DNA of 64,000 nt, from positions 94,294,501 through 94,358,500 of the forward strand of contig NC_060213.1 of NCBI RefSeq assembly GCF_021130785.1. Reading direction: 5' to 3'. The notes beneath the pieces are model-generated. The model was not told the DNA's origin and did not search any database. It saw only the letters and a list, made by a program, of their open reading frames with translations. The DNA comes from Homalodisca vitripennis (lineage: Eukaryota > Arthropoda > Insecta > Hemiptera > Cicadellidae). The position numbers and the translations under genes are program-made. Shown here one piece after another: positions 22,706 through 35,900 of this stretch (its first letter is position 1; each line of letters begins with the position of its first letter).

Positions 22706-24439
22706 TGACCGTTGGGATGTATATATAGCCCTTGTATACAAATAAAGTAGTTTTCTTATCACAAGGTAAAAACCTAGGTTCACAAAATACTGTTTTATCA
22801 AAAATGTTCTAGTAACAGTTTTATCGTATTCACTTTTAGCATAGGTCTTAAAAGAATAACAGAAAAATATTGTACGAACTTAAACGCTGGAAACTAAACT
22901 TGTACGTCTTTGTTTGTCACTTAATACTCATTATATAAATATTTCTTAAACTTATATATTGAATTTTTATTGTAATCAGTTACAGTCATTGGTTTCTCTT
23001 TCATAGTATATGCAATAATTTTATTTTGAATTATATGATAAGGCTATAATGTATTGTAAATATATAAAGCTATGTTAAAAAAATATAATAGGAAAGTTGT
23101 AAAGAAAAATGCAGGTTAGATTTTATAGAGCTCAGATATATACTCGGATATAATTAGGTTGTTTATGTATTTGATAGGAAGGCATAAAGAGCCCCAATAA
23201 CTTACAGGAATGCATCAACGAAAAACTATATACGTAATATGTGAGAAACATTTTAACCAACGTTCATCTAGTAGGAGGTCTTTGATTTTAATGTTAAAGA
23301 ACTCTGGCAATTACTGAGAAATCGAAATACATGGCAAACCTTTTAGTATGGATAAGAATATATCCAATACACACAACTCAATAAATTACATTTCTAACTC
23401 AATGGATTGTATTTGCCTTATTTTTAAGCTGTTTCACCGAATAAATCTGTAAAAGTTCTCTTGAAGTGAAATCTTATTTAAGGTTTGAGTTATGGTTTTG
23501 CTACAGTTGTTCACATTTATCTCTCTAAATGCACTTTTCTGTCCTGCAGCAGTTAGCATACTATACTTACTCAAATAATTTTACTGTAAAAATTCGTGAT
23601 TGTATATTTTCCGACGGTTGGAAGATAACCTGTCATTATCTTTATATATTTTATTAAAACTCAGAAACAGTTAGATTTCATGAAATATAAATTATTAATA
23701 TTTCTGTATATTAAAAGTATGTACTACTTCTTCAATAAAATATTACGTTTATTGAATGTTTTACTCGCTACATAACACATTTACAAAACATACATACCAC
23801 AATACCTGAGTCAGGATTTAATACCACAGTATGGTTGACTCCCACATGGTTCCTAAAGACTTCGCACCTGTGTAAAAAGCACATGCAATATAAAGCTCTT
23901 TAATTTGACGTTAATGAGTCACTCAGTTTGTATTATGAAAAACCAATTTCTATAAGATATCTCCACAACCGCGTAGCCTATTCTCGCAGTCCATCCTTAA
24001 AAAATGTGAGATAAGCGTATAGAATGTTCAAAAATCAATATTAATTATGCTAACACATCCTAAATTCCGGCCGTATTTCCTTCTACCTTGTTCCTTTTAA
24101 AATAGTCTACGTATTTCGTTAAGAATTCACCATGGTTTAAAATGATGGCAAGAAATACTGTTAAATCTAGCCTTCAAAATAGTGAGATAAAACGCTAAGC
24201 ATTTTTAACGCATTTAAATAAACGTGATTTTTAAGCACTCCTCCAATTCTAATTTATTTTTAAGTTCTCTTTTATATATTATCTTGCGAAAAAATCAATT
24301 AGAAAATCTAAAGTAATAATTTTATTATATCACCAATAATAAAAACCTTCAACTGTATTTAAAACTGTCGTAAGATGAATGATCTCAACAATATTAATTT
24401 CAAAATTATATTTTTACAATAGCACTAGTAGTTCAGTTT
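22706..24439. other. AT-rich noncoding DNA, no gene seen
   Basis: No supported frame or repeat signature; probably the unrecognisable middle of block B. Confidence 0.45.
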
Positions 24440-27131
24440 TAAAGAGTTAAACCTTACTTACCAATCGTGTGAGGCAAAAAACTAAAATATTATTAAATAA
24501 AGTAAAACAGTGACTTTTAAGAAAGCTCTATATTCTTGTGAATTTATTTCTTATATTACATGATTTGTGCGGACGGTAAAGCGAGATACACTTTGTAAGA
24601 CTAACACTGCCAACTCGTGTAAGGTCTAAACAGTATTATGACCCTTACTAGAATATTCATTCTATATTCCCTAAAACACTCTTGTTCTTATCATTATTTT
24701 AAACCTTAATAACTTAGGGTATGCAAATGCTTTATATTAATTGTACTATACCACCAAATGGAAGTGGATAAACCATAGTTGTACATTAAAAGTTAATCAT
24801 TATTCCTTCAGTTTATTCTCTGTGAACTTATGTTTACATTATTTCACTTCATAGATTCAACGTATTTTAAAAGTAATGTTATTTTTAATATAAAGGACAC
24901 AACCTATAACCATTCAATATTAAAATTTAAAACAATACTATCCATATTGATTCATTATACTCCATATTTACTTTATGATAGCCATGTCTTTATGTTTAAG
25001 CGAGTGATGTAGCCAGGTACATAGCATAATATTTGCAATATAAGAGTAATTAGTAAAATAATATCAAATTAACTTATAGCTAGTTTACTTACAGTTTAGT
25101 CCATAGGTGAAGGATGGTTAGAAAGTGCTTACGACTATAGTTCTTGGTGTTTTCCATGACAAACGATGCAAGATTTATCGTACATTAACATTGATATATT
25201 TCTTAAGAAAAATGCTTCTATAGGGTCGAAGGATGTATGCTCAATATAATGAATATTGGCTCTTTGCTACTGGACTATAAATGTTTTAATAAATAATACT
25301 ATATAATAAATATATTAATTTTTTATTGCAAAACTCCGTTTTAAAACTCTGCATCAAAGATTGTGTACATATTAAATTTAATTATAACCCTTTATTTTTG
25401 TTTCAATTATTGTATATTTAGGTTATTATTAGTCTTAGTACTTATAATCATGCAAGAACCATGACAAAGGGATTCATTGTAAGCTTACAGTACGAAAACC
25501 TATGATTGTTTTATTTATTAATGAAATCGTAATATTTTATTTTTAAAACTGCTGCGCAACCATTTAAATATATTTATATAGTTTTTAAAACATTGCTCAA
25601 AACATCTAATTTTACAAGAGATCTATAATAATTATCTGATAAAACTCAATACAATGTTTTGAATGCATAAAATTTAATAATGAAATGTATAAAAAGTTTG
25701 GGTAAGATTAATTTTATATCTTTCAGATATTAAATGTATCTATACAAGAAAGTCACTGGTTCCAGTCTCAGCTTCTTCTCTACATTTTATTAACATAGAT
25801 TACTGTAAATAGCTTCGTCATGTTGTGACGTAGAGGTGGGACCATAGAACTAATCGGAATAAAGTCAACTACAAGAGTAAAGGCAACTTTGGACGGATTA
25901 ATCGGTCTCAGTAGGACTTACAAACATTTTGCAGACCACAACAAACACTACAGCAGCCATGTGCTGTACCCGCTCTCTCTGCACGGTGACGTAATTGTCT
26001 GCTTGTAAATTTATATTCTCAATTATATGGATCAAAAGACTAAGAATACAGTGGATGGGATAATTCAATTCTTCATTCAAAGAACAAGTCAAAATAGATT
26101 TTATTTCATAAATATAAATTAATAAAGAAATTGCTATTTCGTTAACCTAGACTTTGTAACGATTCCAGTCATATATTATATTTTTTATCTGTGAATTAAA
26201 TTCCCGGCTTATTCCAGGTTTTCTTGGTCGGTTGTTCACCCCGTTGATGTATTACAGGATTACAGGGAGGTCGCCATTCATCCCTCCTTTCAATCCACGC
26301 TTGAATCCTATGAAGAATATTTGTTAACGCTCATTAATTTCGCTGATTAATTTATTCCTGTTCCTTAGAGATACAAACGTGTAATATTATGTCAGTTAAT
26401 TAGAAATTCTAAAAGTTCAAGGCATCTCCGTGACATCAAGAGGTATACTGCCATAAGCTTAAATACAAACAAATAATCCCAATCCTTACATAAGCCTTTT
26501 ATTACGACAGAGAACGCTTGTGCAATTCCATTTCCGCTCCCCTGCCGTAAAGAATCAGGGCGTGCTTCCGACCAAAATCTGTCTACAATAATAAGGATGA
26601 ATTAACTTTTCTTGTGGTACACAACTGATTTTAAACAGAATGTGTTTTAATGTTTTCTTCGTAACGGGTAGGGAATGAATTTAATTATTTCCTAACTTTT
26701 TAAATTGTAAACATATCTTAAATAGTAATATGTTTATTGAAGTTTATGTACTTGTACCTATATGAATAAAAATGTTTTACTTTCAAAATATGAAGTAAAT
26801 TTATACTGTTTTGAATATGAAAAGAATGTGGCCAAAATTTAATTTCTTTTACAATCGTGATAATAGATACTACTTGGTTTAGTTGTTGTTTCGAAAATAA
26901 TAAAAAAAAATATTCAATTAATAATAATAAAGGTAACCCATATGCTTGTGGATTTGTTGTGTATTTTAAATTTAATATATTATAAAACCCATGTCAAGTT
27001 TCGCCTTCACCTATAGCGATCTATATCCGGCCTGAGGAGCCGTTTTCAATGGAACGATTTGTATGGAAGTTGTAGAGTTCTACATCAGATTAAAATTCTC
27101 TTATTAACTTAATGAGGACTCACTAGATATA
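24440..27131. repeat. Ancient duplicated block B, second part (counterpart of 9785-12270)
   Basis: Colinear with block A at about 14.6-14.9 kb offset. Shared islands include ACACTTTGTAAGACTAACA, an exon-like island (25815-26010), a CGCTTGTGCA..TTCC.TTTCCGCTC stretch near 26515 (11637 in A), and AGTTCTACATCAGA near 27078. The match ends where the mariner inserted at 27132. Confidence 0.8.
25815..26010 (+). pseudogene. Exon-like conserved island, copy B (broken)
   Basis: Counterpart of 10870-11058. The matching frame reads GTIELIGIKSTTRVKATLDG, then LIGLSRTYKHFADHNKHY and SLHGDV. The TRVKATLDGL core and the ADHNKH stretch are kept, while Cys and Gly residues near the end are lost. The candidate donor CACGGTGACG is also kept. 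Amino-acid retention alongside nucleotide divergence suggests past coding. A link to Cu/Zn-SOD-like domains is only a hypothesis because the metal ligands are not conserved. Confidence 0.3.
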
Positions 27132-28430
27132 CAGGGTGCGGAAAAACAAACAGTGTAGTTTTGAAGTGGTATTAAAAAATCTGTACGAGTTATGACAATG
27201 TGGTTTATTTTGCTTGAATAAGTACATTACCCCATTTTTTCTGTTAAGATTTGAAGATCACATCTGAAAGATGGCGTCCTCCAGAAGCAATGCACTGATG
27301 TAGGCGATTTCTGAAGTTTTCCACTGCATTTTGGCACATATTGATTGGAATGGTGGTGATTTCCTCTCTAATACGGATCTTGAGTTCTTCCAAGTTGTGA
27401 GGACGATGCCAAAAAAACCTTGTCCTTGAGATAACCCCACAGGAAAAAATCGCAAATGCTCATATCAGGTGATCTTGCAGGCCAACGCAGGTCACCCCTC
27501 AGAGACACGAGACGCGCAAGGAAACATTTGCCGCAATTTCGTCCTTGAAACATGTGCTGTGTGGGCCGTAGCCCCATCTTGTTGGAACCAAATATCCTCA
27601 AGATGTTGTTCTTCAACCAACTGATTCAATTCTGGCTCAAAAAAATCTTGCAGCATCGAAACGTAACGCTGAGCGGTCACGGTTGTTGTAAGCCCATCCT
27701 CCTCAAAGAAGTAGGGTCCAATAACACCAAATTTGGAAATCGCACACCATACAGTCACTTTCGGGGAATGGAGAGGTCGCTCATTAACTTGTTGTGGGTT
27801 TCTGTCCGACCAATAACAGAAATTCTGTTTATTAACTGAACCTGACAGGTGGAAATGGGCTTCATCACTACTGAAGAAGGTTGACCTTGGTGGGATACGT
27901 TCTAAAATTTCTTGAGCGCAATTCACGCGGTGTTGAAAGTCTGGAGGCATTAACTTCTAAACCAACATAATTTTATAGGGGTGGAAGAATAAATCTTTGT
28001 GTAAAATCCTCTTAACAGAGCGATCAGACATGTTTAACGCAGTTGCGTGTTTCCGGGCAGAGCGTGTTGGTGATTGTTCAACAGCTGCCCTCACTACTGC
28101 GACGTTTTCGGGAGTTCTCGCTGTTTTCGGTCTTCCCATACCTTTAGGCCTTCGTGTTGAACCAGTTTCTTCCAACGCACGAACCCAACTTGCAATAACA
28201 TTGCGATGTGGAACGGGATAATTACGCGGAATGTTAAAGTGCACTCGGAACGCTCGTTGAGTCGTGATGTAAGAACGGCCACCAATAAAAGAATGTAACA
28301 ACTGGAAGAGAGTTTTAAAAAAATCTGTTTTAAAATATTTATAAATTTCCCACTTTGGCAACATTTTACGTACATATGAACCATGCTTTATATAGAAAAT
28401 TAAATTATATGTTATGCAGATCAAACATCC
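27132..28430 (-). mobile_element. mariner/Tc1-superfamily transposon, defective
   Basis: The right end in element orientation is TA followed by CAGGGTGCGGAAAAACAAAC at 27132, a typical mariner-type terminus next to a TA target. The transposase reads leftward from about 28304 to 27244. I could not find a matching inverted terminus beyond 28430, so the 5' end is lost or unrecognisable. It is inserted in block B. Its transposase-5' end is included in the 1.49-kb tandem duplication that starts at 28264. Confidence 0.85.
27244..28304 (-). pseudogene. mariner-like DDE transposase with DUF4817-type HTH, broken
   Basis: An intact version would excise and reinsert the element. N-terminal helix-turn-helix region: TQRAFRVHFNIPRNYPVPHR, then ASWVRALEETGSTRRPKGMG (DUF4817-like) and an HTH with NMSDRSVKRILHKDL. 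The DDE domain has FSSDEAHFHLSG (first D), FQQDGATAHTA (second D) and PARSPDMSICDFFLWGYLK (third D), with about 41 residues between the second and third. The C terminus ends RHLSDVIF-like and stops at 27244. There are three lesions: an in-frame TAG at 27958-27960 where the family has a codon, a frameshift after RQMFP near 27500, and a second in the T-run near 27413. Hence it is inactive, though most of the frame is still readable, pointing to moderate age. Confidence 0.9.
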
Positions 28431-29749
28431 ACATGTATTTCAACACTGTTGTAACCACAAGAATATCTATTTTTCACACAAATGTCTTACGCTTTTAACA
28501 AGAGTTGTATTGATGATGATGGCAACCTATAACCTATAAGAGATTCAATAGGTTTTGCAACTTTGCTACCCCTAGAAGAACTATTTTCTACATTTTAAAT
28601 GACCGAAAAAGATGAGACACAAGTTCCTCATTACTAAAATATAAAAAGATAATTTACATTACAAACAAGTAACGATTGTAGTTTGGGGTGGGAATGATTA
28701 TAATTATTTTACATGCAGCTGTTTTAGAAAGATGAAAATTTCCATAAATTTGTTGCTATGACCTCAGTATACTACTGGTATCCAAGACAACTTAAACGTA
28801 AATTATAATACAACGGCTGGAAGTAAACAATTTTTGAAAGAAAAAGATTTTCTTTGACAACTTAATAGATAGATGGATCGTTCCAACTATCCAATCGCTA
28901 ATACGGTACCGGAAGTAGGTTCCAATTACCGTAAATAAAAACACAATGAGGGGGGAAATTTTTTAAATCTGTTTTATTGGTAACATACTGAAAATACTAC
29001 TAAGTAAATATTAAAAAGTAAATAGCATTTAACTGAATAAGTTCCTTTTTTATCAAACAGGACTCTAAAAACAAAATTATTACATATTTATTCATTTTAA
29101 ATATAATCCTTTTGAATTTTTAACGTAAACATGTCTTTAAACAAATTCAAAATTATTATAGGGCATCATTTACATTATAAGGGCTTCTAATAAGAATAAT
29201 GCGGACTCAGTATTCCTTCAATCTGACCTAAAATGTATGTAGTGTTACTAAAATTGATCAAAGCTATTTATTCATAAATAATGAAACTTACACAGATCAA
29301 TTCGTGTATTTCAATGAAGCTTTGAAAAGCGCTTTCACTCTGCGGCCTTATAACACAAAAACATAATTCTTTTTAACTTACAATCTTATTATTCTAATAT
29401 TTAATAGGAGGTTGGATTATCCTAAAGCGACAATCAGGTGTTTTCAAGAGTTTTTATTATGCTATTATAAAACATAATGCCCTATCATATACATGTTACT
29501 CAAAAGAAATAATGTACAAAGCCAAGCGTAACTGATAGTATTTTAAATCTAAATATTACTGTAAATTTGATTACATTCTTTATACTCGCCTCCATCATTA
29601 ATTAACGTTTTATATATTACAATAAGATTTTAAAAGATATGTTTCTAATAATAAAAAAGATAAATCAAATATAACATAAAATTCCATTTAAATTCGCCTA
29701 TATAATTCCTATTATTACTATTAAAAACAAATCGAATTATATTACAAGT
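28264..29749. repeat. Tandem duplication, copy 1 (period 1486 bp)
   Basis: Starts inside the mariner transposase at GTGATGTAAGAACGGCC and ends at AATTATATTACAAGTG. Nearly every base recurs in copy 2 (29750-31216), with scattered substitutions and indels. The unit contains the transposase 5' end and about 1.3 kb of flanking noncoding DNA. Confidence 0.96.
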
Positions 29750-31216
29750 GTGATGTAAGAACGGCCACCAATAAAAGAAGTATGTAACAATGGAAAAAAG
29801 AGTTTTAAAAATCTGTTTAAAACATTTAATTTCCCACTTTGGCAACATTTTACGTACATATGAACTATGCTTTATATAGAACATTAAATTATATGTTATG
29901 CAGATCAAACATCCACATGTATTTCAACACTGTTGTAACCACAAGAATATCTATTTTTCACACAATTGTCTTACGCTTTTAACAAGAGTTGTATTGATGA
30001 TGGCAACCTATAAGAGATTCAATAGGTTTTGCAACTTTGCTACCCCTAGAAGAACTATTTTCTACATTTTAAATGACCAAAAAATATGAGACACAAGTTC
30101 CTCATTACTAAAATATAAAAAGATAATTTACATTACGAACAAGTAACGATTGTAGTTTGGGGTGGGAATGATTATAATTATTTTACATGCAGCTGTTTTA
30201 GAAAGATGAAAATTTGTTATGTCCTCAGTATACTATTGGTATCCAAAACAACTTAAACGTAAATTATAATACAACGGCTGGAAGTAAACAATTTTTGAAA
30301 GAAAAAGATTTCTTTGACAACTTAATAGATAGATGGATCGTTCCAACTATCCAAATGCTAATACGGTACCGGAAGTATTATCCAATTACCGTAAATATAA
30401 AAACACAATGAGGGGGGAAATTTTTTAAATCTGTTTTATTGGTAACATACTGAAAATACTACTAAGTAAATATTAAAAAGTAAATAGCATTTTAATGAGT
30501 ATAAGTTCCTTTTTTTATCAAACAGGACTCTAAAAAACAAACTTATTACGTATTTATTCATTTCAAATATAATCCTTTTTAAATTTTTAACGTAAACATG
30601 TCTTTAAACAAATTCAAAATTATTATAGGGCATCATTTACATTATAAGGGCTTCTAATAAGAATAATGCGGACTCAGTATTCCTTCAATCTGACCTAAAA
30701 TGTATGTAGTGTTACTAAAATTGATCAACCTATTTATTCATAAATAATGAACTTACACAGATCAATTCGTGTATTTCAATGAAGCTTTGAAAATCGGTTT
30801 CACTCTGCGGCCTAATAACACAAAAACATAATTCTTTTTAACTTATAATCTTATTATTCTAATATTTAATAGGAGGTTGGATTATCCTAAAGCGACAAAC
30901 ATGTGTTTTCAAGAGTTTTTATTATGCTATTATAAAACATAATGCCCTATCATATACATGTTACTCAAAAGAAATAATGTACATAGCCAAGCGTAACTGA
31001 TAGTATTTTTAAATCTAAATATTACTGTAAAATTTGATTACATTCTTTGTACTCGCCTCCATCATTAATTAACGTTTTATATATTACGATAAGATTTTAA
31101 AAATATGTTTCTAATAATAAAAAAGATAAATAAATATAACATAAAATTCCATTTAAATTCGCCCTATATAATTCCTATTATTACTATTAAAAACAAATCG
31201 AATTATATTACAAAGT
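29750..31216. repeat. Tandem duplication, copy 2
   Basis: Repeats copy 1 from GTGATGTAAGAACGGCC to ATTACAAAGTGA. The bases GTGA occur at both outer breakpoints, consistent with microhomology or unequal exchange. It carries a second, truncated copy of the mariner 5' end. Copies differ by several small deletions (for example a shortened GATGATG run near 29995), so the duplication is not brand new. Confidence 0.96.
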
Positions 31217-32760
31217 GAATAGTATATGTAAAGCAGGCATAAAGCCTTTACCGAGTTGTAATTATTAATAGATGCCAGAAATTGTATACAGTGAAAATTC
31301 AAAAAATTCCTAATGTAAAAGGTCTAAAATGCAAGTATCAATTTAAGTTAAAATGGAAGTAAGCAGAAAGAGTTATCATGTAATATATAGAACCATATTG
31401 TATTTTAAACTTATTCAATGTCACATACACTTAAATTCTATACTTAAATTAGTATACATATTTTTTTATGAATTGAAACTATATATCATAGTTAAAATTA
31501 TTAGTTTGTTTACTAAAATGAGTAAAAATAACTCAATGCTTCATAATAAATGGCCTCTTATTGTTTATGACACAGGTAGTAATTTTGAATTTGTATGGTT
31601 ATCACTTTAATTATTATAAACCTTTATGGTATAAGAACAACTTTATGGGCATAAATGATATAAATTATGTTTCTTCATACAGTTATATTTAGTATGTTTT
31701 AAATCCTCTGAAAATTTTTTATGACTATTATTCCGGACACCTAAACACAATTTCAAAGTAGGTTTCCTGTTACCTTAGGGAGAACTACTGCACTATATAA
31801 CGATAACCACTAAACCCGAAACACATAGTGAATGTTCTGGATGTTATCGGACAACTCCAGAGCCAATATTGGGTCACCACCCTGTCTAATACAGTTCAAT
31901 ATTGCATTCGTGCGAAATATCTCTTCTACTATTATTTCTATAGAAAGTTGTAAACCTCTAGAATAAAGAATTTATTATTATTTGAAGTAGTTATGGTTGT
32001 TTGAATTAAAAATGTAATTGACATTTAAAACTTTTAAAAATAATTAATCTTTCATTAAATGTGTTTTATCACTAATTGCACACTGTTATGTTAAAAAATT
32101 ATCTATGTCATTAGTGTCCTTAGTTTGCTTCAGATTGCAGATATTTATTTATATATGAAGATTGTGCAATTGGGGATGATAAGATAATTTTATCAAGTCG
32201 TTATCAAAAAGGATATATAATAGAGTGTATACAAAAAGAAAACAAAAGGTAATATGTAATAATATTATGTATCAGGTAAAAACTTTCTAACTGAAATTAG
32301 GTATATGTTACTCGCTTTGTATACAAAAAGAAATTTCGGAAAGTAGCCTTATATTTAAATTTTATATTAAAATTAATTAAAGTTTCTTGTCAAATTTAAA
32401 TTTAAATAAAAATAGTTTCTTATTACAAAGCCTAACAAACATTCACCGGATCTAATTCGATACACATCCGTTCAGACACCGCTGCTAAACAAACAGGTAA
32501 CACAGAATTATAAGCCTTCACATTAAACATGCTGAAGGCGAAATATATTGGTACTCAACAATCACTACGTAGAGATTCAGGAGAAGCGTGGTCAGGTCGA
32601 CATTGAGGGAGAATTCTTAAAAAAACCTACTGCACGGCAATATCGGGGCAGTCCCCCAACAAGTATTTGAAGATATCGTAAAATCGGGTATGCCCGTAAG
32701 AGTGTTCGTGAGCGGCAGAAAATACTTTAATCGTTATAGCGTCTTGTGTTAGTGTTTAGT
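31217..32760. other. Noncoding DNA, no gene seen
   Basis: AT-rich. A more G+C-rich stretch at 32450-32740 has no long frame and no motif I recognise; it directly precedes the PLE remnant and might belong to it. Confidence 0.4.
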
Positions 32761-32960
32761 AAAAATGTTTATTAAATTAAGAAATGTTCTATCAAATGGT
32801 TTTTTGTGGAGTCACCTGAGGGGGAACCTATGGTTTTGAAAAGCCTTGGCCAAAAATAAGTTATCTGGAAAAGTATGATTGAAGTTAACATTAACATTTT
32901 GTACTATTTTACAATTTTTCCCAGTTGCTCCAAGAGTCTTCATTCCTTTGCTTAGTTTGT
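32761..32960 (+). mobile_element. Penelope-like element 3' remnant
   Basis: This is the plus-strand counterpart of the PLE 3' region at 15841-15990. GTGGAGT, CCTGAGGGGGAACCTATGG, TTTTGAAAAGCC and CCAAAAATAAG align base for base with gaps, and both end at GTTGCTCCAAGAGTCT. It is more decayed than the block B fragment and has no coding part. It lies in opposite orientation at the left edge of block C. Confidence 0.7.
32807..32853 (+). ncRNA. Decayed hammerhead-like motif
   Basis: TGGA (32807-32810), CTGAGGG (32816-32822), stem II GGAACC-TAT-GGTTTT, then GAAA (32838-32841). The core position equivalent to A9 is G, which should abolish cleavage. It is an evident relative of 15927-15973. Confidence 0.45.
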
Positions 32961-32999
32961 GAATGAATTCCATATGAAATAAACGTTATTTAATATAAT

Positions 33000-35900
33000 G
33001 TTTAATTATACAAATTGTCATTAGATTCAATAAAACTAACTAAAACTTTATTTATTATGAATATTAAAGTTTATATGTGTTAATTTTATGTTGCTGATCT
33101 CACATTAAATTGATATTTTACAACATCTCATTTAGTTTAATCCATTTCTCCTACAAACTGATTATATATCAAATGCAGTTGCAAACTTTATAAATTGAAC
33201 TGTAGATATTTATCAGTTAACGCTATAACATTATTATAACTTTGCGATAAACCTTTCAACTCACATAATAGTGCTATTTAGTTGTTACTATCTAAATAGA
33301 ATAAGTAGTTTTTGTAATAATTTGGAAACTGTATTGAGAAATATTTATGTAATTACTAGAAAAGTTTGTTGATAAAATTTTGATAATATTCTAACCCGTA
33401 CAAAAATATTTCAGTTAAATTTGAAGCATTATCGCTATTAACCACTATATGTTTCTGCTATATCGTAACTATTTTCACATACTGTGTACATTAATCAATT
33501 TAAATACAAGCAAAATAGTTTATTAATATTAAATGTAATTATATTTAATTGTAATTATTGTATTATTTGTAATTATATTGTGAAAGTAACAGTTTACTCA
33601 TGTTTTACTGCAACGGACATTCAGATTTATCAGTAATTTTCAATACGCATAAAACAGTTAACAGTGTTCGGCGCAAGGTACGGAGAGGGGTAAACTACAT
33701 CTGACTGTTTTCATGCAAGCTGTTTCAGTAATTTAACTACTTATTAATTTTTGTCCGTGTAGCTAATCAACAGAATGAGGAATAACAATGTTGAAATATG
33801 AAGTGTTTAGCATAAATAGATTTCATATTTTGCATTTAAGAAGTTATTTTAAATGAGTAATAACTTTATAACAAATTAGGAGATAATGACACTAGACAGA
33901 TAGGTTTCATTTTCTTGTTTGTCTAAGAAGGTAGTAAGGTACTGTGTCGTTAAAATAAGTTAATGAGTTATATTTTAATCATACTAATGGAATAAGGTTT
34001 TATTATTAAATTTGTCTAACGCTGACATTTCTCGATCAATGTTTCAACTAATGTTACACATACACTAAATAAAATATTTGGCAATACATTTTATAAATCT
34101 TACTATCTATACCGGTTCAAAAAAAAAAAAACAATGCTATTGTGTTTAATAAACCAGAATGTTATGAAAGAAAACCTCGGTGACATAATCTTCAACGAAA
34201 TGCTGGGTTTAGAGATTACCAATTATAATTCCTGGTATCAATACAATAGCGGGTTTCATATGTCATAGTTTATTGTTACGAAATGTCAGAGTCCGGTTGT
34301 GACATTTCATTGTTTGCTGAACGTTTACAGGTATAATCTCGCCGTTATTGTAACCTTATGTTTAGCCTAGCGAAACAAACATTTTCATTACAATTTACGA
34401 AAATGAATGCGTTATAAATAACTAGAAACTTAGTACAAAAATATTTGTACATTTAAATTAAAATATTTTTCGGTCTCAAAATGTATATAATTATATGTGA
34501 TTTAATTGGCCCTATCATTCCAAGTTCTGGAAAATATTTTACATTAACCATAATTTTTACTTATATAAGACCTATAAATGATGCATTTATTTGTGTTGGC
34601 AGTATTATGGCTAATTTCTATTTTTTCGGTTCAGGTGATGTAAAAATAATTATATTCTTACAGGATACCTCAATATTGAAAAGAGCTATACACTTAAAAT
34701 TTTGCATGCGACCAGTGTACTCCTACGTGCTAATAGAATATATGCAATATATATTGGCCGCTAAACAAGTTTACTGCGGACTATCACCCCATAATTAAAA
34801 AAAAAAAAAAACATTTTTGTTGAAAGTACCATAGAATTCATATTTTTATTAGTGGAACAAATATTATATTTTCAGTTGCCTAAAAAATATGTGTACGACC
34901 TTAAAAGAAGTTTGGCTTACAGTGGTTGGCGTTATGATACTCCTGTGTTACTTATTTCTAATAAATATTATTGTTCAGTTAAATTCGATTATTTATCAAA
35001 ATTATCCACAGTTTGATAATAATATATGCAAATGCTATATGTAATGTTTAAAACATAAAGTAGCCTTAAAAACAATTAGAAATTTAAAAGCATATTTTGT
35101 TTAAAATTGTACAATATGGTATAATTAAATATCCTTACAGGTGATTCACCTTTATTAACCCAAACTTAGTTTTAAATTCGATTTTTCACCAAACTTTTTA
35201 AGGACGGCTTAATATTGCAAACAGGGTGATATCATGCAAGGACCATTGTTTTGCCCTTTCTAAGTCGTGTGTAATCTATAATTTCCAAAATAAAATACTT
35301 TTCTATGCATTAAAAGTGCATAATGAGTTAGAATATTGAATGTCTAAATGAATCCTTGCACACTGCACAACGCTGGTGCTAATAATTTCCCATTAAAGCC
35401 ATAAATTCCAATGAACCATTGGTATTATAATTTTAATAGTATGGTAAAGAATTTCTAATATAAGAATTTGTTATTTTTACTTGCTATATTTATTCTCATG
35501 CTAAACAATTCCTACAATAAAATTTGTTAAAAGAAAGTTTTATAGTCTTGTTATGTTTAAGACACGTATTTGTTAATCCTTAATACTCACAACAACAATA
35601 TCACACACAGATGAATTTCTTTGAATAGGTTACCTACAAATTCTATTTGCTTTCTTACTGTGCAAAATTAGTTTTAATAATATTTAGTAAATTCTATAAA
35701 CTCATAATTTCATAACATAAATGTTTTTCCCAAGGAGCACCTTAGTTACAAGAAGAGTTGTGCAAAAGAAAACGCGCTTTTATCCTATAAATATTTTGAG
35801 CTCTTTTGTAATAATAACGAAATATTTATTTAATTTTTAAGCATTGCAGCTGAATGTTTATTGTTACTTAACTCAAGATTCTATTTGGAATTGGAACATG

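Noticed and set aside
27552..28221. Plus-strand frames antisense to the mariner transposase
   Set aside because: They are shadows of the transposase reading frame on the other strand.
34481..34798. 105-codon plus-strand frame beginning MYIIICDLIG
   Set aside because: Homologous DNA in block B does not keep the frame, composition is that of AT-rich chance openings, and no domain is visible.
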